From assembly GCA_937889545.1 (NCBI GenBank), contig CALAOT010000004.1, forward strand, positions 40,129 through 104,128: DNA of 64,000 bases, read 5' to 3'. The position numbers were made by a program, and so were the translations under genes. Under the pieces are notes generated by a model. That model was given only the letters and a program-made list of their open reading frames with translations, did not search any database and was not told the DNA's origin. Below, piece after piece: positions 60,020-64,000 of this stretch (its first letter is position 1; the number at the start of each line of letters is the position of its first letter). The DNA is from an uncultured Opitutaceae bacterium (lineage in GTDB: Bacteria > Verrucomicrobiota > Verrucomicrobiia > Opitutales > Opitutaceae).

Positions 60020-61374
60020 TTTGGAAGACTTTTCTCGGCGAGAAGACCCTCGGCAGGAATTCCGTCGGCGACTAGGCGAGAGAGTTCAGCGAGCGCGGTT
60101 TCCCGCTCGCGCTGGGCGGCTGCGTATTCGAGGCGCATGTCGACCTGCATGAGGCGCAACTCAGCCAGAGAGGCAAAGCCGCCCATGTTCGATTGATAGG
60201 CCGCTTCGGCAGAGGCAAGGGCACGCTCGGTGTTAGGCAGAGCTTTGCCTTTGATGTAGGCTGCCATCCGGTCTGCCTCGCGCGCCATGAAGAGCATTTT
60301 AGCGAGTTCGGCGGCTAGCGACACCTGTTCAGCGTTTAAGCGGGCTTGTGCGGCCATGCGGCGGCCTTCCGCTGAAGCGATAGTGGCAGCGATCTTGTCG
60401 CGCCAAATCGGGAGCGTCATCGTATCCCAGGTGCGAAACAGCAACGGATTGGCTTTGAAATCAGCCATCAGTCCAGCGGAGAAGTCCGGGGTCTTGGCCC
60501 GGTGTGCTACGTCCACCGAGGCGATGCTCATATCGACCATTGCTTGCATAGAGGCCAGGCCCGGATTCGCTCCGAGAATCTGTTGCCAGAGCGTCTCTTC
60601 GTCAGGCAAGGGAGCTGGAGGAACCGAATGCTCGGGCCACGGCGGATCGGCGTCTTCGCGGTGCAAGCCGAGCGCCGCCTTGAATCGTGCGCGGGCCGCC
60701 GCGCGCTGGTCCGCAAGGGATGCGCTTTCAGCCTGGATCTTCGCGCTTTCGTTGAGCCACCGAGTTTGGGCCTCAAGCGTACCCATTCCTTGTCCGGTGG
60801 CATAATCCGCTTGTGCAATAGAGAGCGATTGATCGGCCAAACTCGACTCCTGGCCGCGGAGCGCGGTGACCTCGTCGACGTACGCAAGCTCAACCCAGGC
60901 TAGCCGCAGGTCGATAGCAGTGTCCACCAAGGCGGTAGCATAAGTGCGATAAGAAACCTCGCTCGCCGCAGCGGCCTCCCGGCCCATGGCGGCGCGTTTC
61001 CCGCGCGTCATGATATCGAGCATCGCGCCCGGCATGAATGAGGTGACCGTATGCACGACATCGGCCTGAAGGGTAAGTTGCGGATCGGGCAGTGACCGCG
61101 CGGAAGTAATGGCTTCCACCGACACTCTCCAATCATAGAACGCAGCCTCCACCTTTGAATTATTGAGCAACGCAAACCGCAGATAGTCGGCTGCCGTCGA
61201 ATCAGCGCGGAGCGCGGGGAGATCCGGCTTCTGGTCCTCCGGCCTGAAGTTGCGGCCGACACCGGTAACCTCACGCCGGGCAGCCTTTTCCTCAGCGATT
61301 GGGGTTCCCGTACATCCGTTTAGAAGTGCGCCGGAGAGCAGGACGAGCGATCTTAAATGTTTAGCGCGGTTCAT
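60016..61374 (-). CDS. TolC-family outer-membrane efflux lipoprotein (CusC-like)
   Basis: A 452-residue protein with a lipoprotein signal (LRSLVLLSGALLNGC) predicting lipid attachment at Cys21. Two outer-membrane efflux repeats follow, rich in long Ala/Glu helices (RLAWVELAYVDEVTALRGQE, QARLNAEQVSLAAELAKMLF). It forms the outer-membrane channel of the Cus pump. First of the three overlapping or closely spaced efflux genes. Confidence 0.93.
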   Translation of the reverse strand: MNRAKHLRSLVLLSGALLNGCTGTPIAEEKAARREVTGVGRNFRPEDQKPDLPALRADSTAADYLRFALLNNSKVEAAFYDWRVSVEAITSARSLPDPQLTLQADVVHTVTSFMPGAMLDIMTRGKRAAMGREAAAASEVSYRTYATALVDTAIDLRLAWVELAYVDEVTALRGQESSLADQSLSIAQADYATGQGMGTLEAQTRWLNESAKIQAESASLADQRAAARARFKAALGLHREDADPPWPEHSVPPAPLPDEETLWQQILGANPGLASMQAMVDMSIASVDVAHRAKTPDFSAGLMADFKANPLLFRTWDTMTLPIWRDKIAATIASAEGRRMAAQARLNAEQVSLAAELAKMLFMAREADRMAAYIKGKALPNTERALASAEAAYQSNMGGFASLAELRLMQVDMRLEYAAAQRERETALAELSRLVADGIPAEGLLAEKSLPK

Positions 61375-61511
61375 TAGGCTGAGTTTATGTGGTACACAGT
61401 CATGCGTTGGGAATGCTGCTGATCCCTTGCGCTTCGATTGCCCAGTTCTCGGCTTTCATTGCACAACCTCCGTCATGCTCCTGCCTGGATGGGTTCTCTG
61501 GACGTATTTGC

Positions 61512-61796
61512 TCAACATGCTGTGCGTGTGTTGAAGAATGAGCCGTTGAATGCCTTGCACGGATTCAAGCTTTGTGAATCCCATTTGCTGATTGAGTCAA
61601 CGGCCTCGGACGCCGCTTCCGTTCGGGCGGCTGGCGCCTCAAACACGGGGTTCCGCCCTCGTGCCTCCGTGGCGAATTGATTGGTTAAGTCCGGTGTGAT
61701 TCCTATCCGGGGCTCCGGGGGTGCAACGTCGTCCAGTCGCAGCTCGCGGGAGATCAGCGAGACCGCGAATAAGAGGATAAGAAGGTGTTTGTTCAT
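61512..61796 (-). CDS. Small exported protein upstream of the efflux operon
   Basis: A 94-residue protein with a short signal peptide (MNKHLLILLFAVSLISREL). The mature part (DDVAPPEPRIGITPDLTNQF) shows no recognised domain and few potential metal ligands. It is on the efflux strand 137 bases before the TolC-like gene and 122 bases after a Cys-rich small gene, so it may be a first gene of the same operon. The function is unknown. Confidence 0.55.
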   Translation of the reverse strand: MNKHLLILLFAVSLISRELRLDDVAPPEPRIGITPDLTNQFATEARGRNPVFEAPAARTEAASEAVDSISKWDSQSLNPCKAFNGSFFNTRTAC

Positions 61797-61918
61797 GGGT
61801 GATCCTAATTGGACAAGGCTCGGGACGGAGGTTGAGCGCCGGCATGTGGCAAAGCCAAGCCAGCGCGAGGGGAGGGCGCATCCCGCGGCGAAGCGCGGGA
61901 ACAACTCGGCCTAGGACC

Positions 61919-62275
61919 CTAGATCAGGAAGCTGCAGTGTGCCTTGAACAAAGGCACATGGGCAGCGGGCACCGCTAAGGCGGAAGGAGCGAGCGCGCAC
62001 AAGGCCGCCGTCGCCTCAATCCGGGAAGCCAGGAAAGGGGATGCGAAAAGCCGGCTGGATTGCGCCATCGGCCGCACGGCCGCGCGGCCAACGCCCGCCT
62101 GCGCCGTGGCGAGGATCGTGTGGGCCGGCGTCGGGGTAATGCAGGGCATCCCGCACGCTCCGGGAACCTTGCAGTGGCAGCTGGCGCAATGGCATTGCGT
62201 CGACAGCTCGACCGGCTGCACCTGCACAAAGGCGGCGCAGAAGGCGGCTATGAGGACCCAGGCCAGGCGTTTCAT
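61919..62275 (-). CDS. Small Cys-rich exported protein, probable metal binder
   Basis: A 118-residue protein with a signal peptide (KRLAWVLIAAFCAAFVQVQP). Directly after it comes QCHCASCHCKVPGACGMPC, six cysteines plus two histidines within 19 residues, fit to bind Cu(I) or Zn. The rest is Ala-rich without domain. It is the most upstream gene on the efflux strand, suggesting a periplasmic copper/silver-binding accessory (inference). ATG 62275 is the only start that gives a signal peptide. Confidence 0.65.
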   Translation of the reverse strand: MKRLAWVLIAAFCAAFVQVQPVELSTQCHCASCHCKVPGACGMPCITPTPAHTILATAQAGVGRAAVRPMAQSSRLFASPFLASRIEATAALCALAPSALAVPAAHVPLFKAHCSFLI

Positions 62276-62463
62276 GGGACTGGGGGTGAGGATGGGCGTC
62301 TGGGCGCGCGGGGCAAACGTAATTCTTGGGATGCGCCCGTGGCCGAGAGACGTGCGGTTCCCGAACGGAAGACGCTGATGGTGTTCATGATCCGTTTTCC
62401 CCGTCCCGCTGCCGGCAACATTTATGTTGTTTGCGCGCCCGAAGGCGGCTTGTTCTCGGCGCC

Positions 62464-62916
62464 ATGGAAACCCTGCCCGCCAATTCGCTGCTCCCAATCA
62501 TCCAGGCTTCGACGATGCCGGTGATTCTGATCTCGGGCCTGGGGCTGCTCCTGCTGACGATGACCAACCGCATGGGCCGCATCGTCGACCGAACGCGCGT
62601 CTACGCTTCGCACCTTCGCCAGGCCGAGGAGGCCGAGCGGCGGCGACTCGAGATACAGCTCGAGATGACTTGGCGGCGCGCGAAGCTCGTCCGGCTGTCG
62701 CTCACGTTTGCGACGTCAAGCATCCTGGCGTCGTCGGCTCTGGTGTTTGCAATCTTCCTCGGCGCCACGCTGCGCGTGGACCTCAGCACAGTAATGCTGG
62801 TGCTTTTCCTGGCGGCGATCGCTCTCCTGGTGGCGTCACTGGTGACATTCCTGCGCGACATTTTCGTTTCACTCGCTGCGCTGCACCTCGAGGTCCAGCA
62901 GGCGCGGGAATCGTAG
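62464..62916 (+). CDS. DUF2721 family membrane protein
   Basis: A 150-residue protein with three hydrophobic segments: about 10-32 (IIQASTMPVILISGLGLLLL), about 78-100 (LTFATSSILASSALVFAIFL) and about 105-130. Between the first and second is a basic, Glu/Arg-rich stretch (LRQAEEAERRRLEIQLEMTW). This is the DUF2721 pattern; the function is unknown. It is divergent from the Cys-rich gene and starts at ATG 62464. Confidence 0.85.
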   Translation: METLPANSLLPIIQASTMPVILISGLGLLLLTMTNRMGRIVDRTRVYASHLRQAEEAERRRLEIQLEMTWRRAKLVRLSLTFATSSILASSALVFAIFLGATLRVDLSTVMLVLFLAAIALLVASLVTFLRDIFVSLAALHLEVQQARES

Positions 62917-63009
62917 CGCCTTTTCGGCCGGCGCCTGTTCCTCGCATCGAGCGCTGGGGCCCTTGCACTCTCCTCTCTGGCGCCGGGGTCACCTCGGGGC
63001 ATGGGGGAT

Positions 63010-63681
63010 CTATTGCGCGCCGAGGGCACTCAGCTGTGCATTGCAACGGCCGATTATGCGGTAGAGCCGGTTGATCTCGATCATCTCGGGTTCCGTGAGC
63101 CTCTTCTTCGGGACCGAGCGGTCCAGGTAGAAGAACTTGGTCATGGAGTTGAATTCAATCTCGCCTCCGGGGAACGCCACGCCGGGATTCAGGGGCGAGG
63201 AGACGTACTCATGCCGGTCATATTGCGATGTCTCCTGCGTCTTCCGGACGTCCACATTGCTGAAGTCCGGCGTCACGGCGCCTGGGTGAAACCAGCCGTC
63301 CCCGTACCATGCCACCTTCAGTTCGGGTGTGCGAGGGACGGACGGCACCGGCTGGTTGACGATCAGATTGACCCGCGCTATCGCATCCTTCAGCTCCTTT
63401 TTCACGGTGGCGATCTGCTCCATCGCCGAGGGCCGCTGTGCGGACGCATTCGTAGGCCTGCTGGGCTGTGCGGGCGCGCTCACTACGGCGTTTATGGAGA
63501 CGACGACGTTGTCCCTCATCTTGATTGTCACGTCGGGGTAATTGAGGATCCGAACCGCGCCCGCTTGGATCTCGCTCTTCGGCGCTCCCTTTTCCGCGAC
63601 GACCTTCTCATAGGGGTCGCCCACGCTCGAGCCCAGCGCGGCCGTGGCCGCCAGGAATAGAAGGCACGCGAGGTGTCTCAT
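63010..63681 (-). CDS. Exported protein of unknown function
   Basis: A 223-residue protein with a signal peptide (MRHLACLLFLAATAALGSSV). The following 50 residues (EKVVAEKGAPKSEIQAGAVR, ILNYPDVTIKMRDNVVVSIN) resemble the small beta domain seen in SmpA/OmlA-like or outer-membrane assembly proteins: a K/G-x-P start and a strand pair. Then comes a coiled-coil-like segment and an unrecognised C-terminus. No further assignment is possible. ATG 63681 is chosen for the signal peptide. Confidence 0.7.
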   Translation of the reverse strand: MRHLACLLFLAATAALGSSVGDPYEKVVAEKGAPKSEIQAGAVRILNYPDVTIKMRDNVVVSINAVVSAPAQPSRPTNASAQRPSAMEQIATVKKELKDAIARVNLIVNQPVPSVPRTPELKVAWYGDGWFHPGAVTPDFSNVDVRKTQETSQYDRHEYVSSPLNPGVAFPGGEIEFNSMTKFFYLDRSVPKKRLTEPEMIEINRLYRIIGRCNAQLSALGAQ

Positions 63682-63948
63682 TGGGAGACCACCGAGACGA
63701 GAGCTAACCCATGGGGCATGTTTCTCCTGCTGCTTCACACTCGACGATCTTGCGGTGCGCGGGGGTCTCCGTCGATGGCGATAAATACGCAGGATGAGCT
63801 GAGGGGATGTGGCCCAAGAGGGCCTTAAGGTTCTTCTCAAGCGGGCTTCCACATACAGGCGGAAAAGTCAAATTGACGGCACTGGCAATGTGTGATTTGA
63901 GGGTCACCTTCCCTATGACCGTATGCGCGTGGTGTGGGGCAATCCGTG
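63682..63948. other. Intergenic region at the right edge, no gene supported
   Basis: About 270 bases with one open frame on the minus strand (63704-63958) that has no signal, domain or convincing start. The region leads into the hairpin at the window edge and could be the flank of a mobile element. Confidence 0.35.
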
Positions 63949-63955
63949 ACACTCC

Positions 63956-63978
63956 CATCGCCTAAAGGCGACGGGCTT
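63956..63978 (+). repeat. Hairpin resembling the right end of an IS200/IS605-type element
   Basis: CCCATCGCC-TAAA-GGCGACGGG folds into a nine-pair stem with one mismatch and a TAAA loop, followed by CTTCTTGGGATTC. Ends of IS200/IS605 (TnpB/IS1341-type) elements in many bacteria show a similar C-C-T-A-A-A-G-G hairpin followed by a GGGCTTCT-like segment. No TnpA or TnpB gene is visible in the preceding 1 kb, so this would be an isolated end, a deleted copy, or the start of something beyond the window. Confidence 0.3.
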
Positions 63979-64000
63979 CTTGGGATTCGATCGGGACCGT

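Overview
This is a high-GC (roughly two-thirds G+C by eye) stretch of a Gram-negative chromosome. It carries many carbohydrate-active genes (GH2, GH5, GH9, GH88-like, GH127, DUF2264, an SGNH esterase, three TIM-barrel sugar isomerases), an outer-membrane RND efflux system and almost no mobile DNA. The mix points to Verrucomicrobiota, probably an Opitutales relative, but no rRNA or marker gene here confirms that.

Layout. 1-12.5 kb: the end of an AraC regulator, then a sugar and polysaccharide block (sugar isomerase, nitrilase, SDR, GH88-like, second isomerase, Gfo/Idh dehydrogenase, GH9, DUF2264, secreted GH5, third isomerase). 12.5-17.3 kb: an NCS2 permease, an orphan ABC substrate-binding protein and a GH127 arabinofuranosidase. 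17.4-27.4 kb: the most unusual region, described below. 27.5-30.8 kb: a secreted beta-helix/Fn3 protein and a DEAD-box-type helicase. 30.8-40.8 kb: araBAD divergent from a sodium/sugar symporter, aldose epimerase and a GH2 enzyme, so arabinose/galactose uptake and catabolism. 40.8-44.9 kb: YceH, a lipase-like lipoprotein, a YdeI/DUF1905 protein and an SGNH esterase. 44.9-49.6 kb: a sulfur-salvage cluster (RuBisCO-like protein, cupin, two transsulfuration-type PLP enzymes, CoA-binding protein). 49.6-54.4 kb: DUF3574, Ogt, prolyl oligopeptidase, purine nucleoside permease and a membrane-protein relic. 54.4-62.3 kb: a Cus-type copper/silver efflux operon with small secreted accessory proteins, of visibly lower GC. 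62.4-64 kb: DUF2721, a secreted unknown and a hairpin at the edge.

The main find is a candidate peptide-export system at 17.4-27.4 kb. Four tandem small genes at 25320-26316 encode peptides of 38-50 residues with nearly the same 28-residue N-terminus ending in Gly-Gly, followed by short and completely different tails. This is the form of double-glycine precursors. A C39-peptidase ABC exporter preceded by two cyclic-nucleotide-binding domains (19505-22624), a HlyD-type adaptor (22628-23833) and a parvulin/SurA-like protein (26332-27390) accompany them. A membrane adenylate cyclase (17370-19100) is divergent from the exporter, suggesting cAMP-controlled maturation or export. No classical RiPP-modifying enzyme is present except possibly a methyltransferase. 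The DNA between precursor genes contains decayed copies of the start of the parvulin gene, which records how the array grew.

The second notable system is RuBisCO-like protein plus cupin (overlapping genes) beside O-acetylhomoserine sulfhydrylase. This matches the methylthioadenosine-isoprenoid shunt known from Rhodospirillum rubrum, which makes 1-deoxyxylulose 5-phosphate and methanethiol from methylthioadenosine-derived sugar phosphate and returns the methanethiol to methionine.
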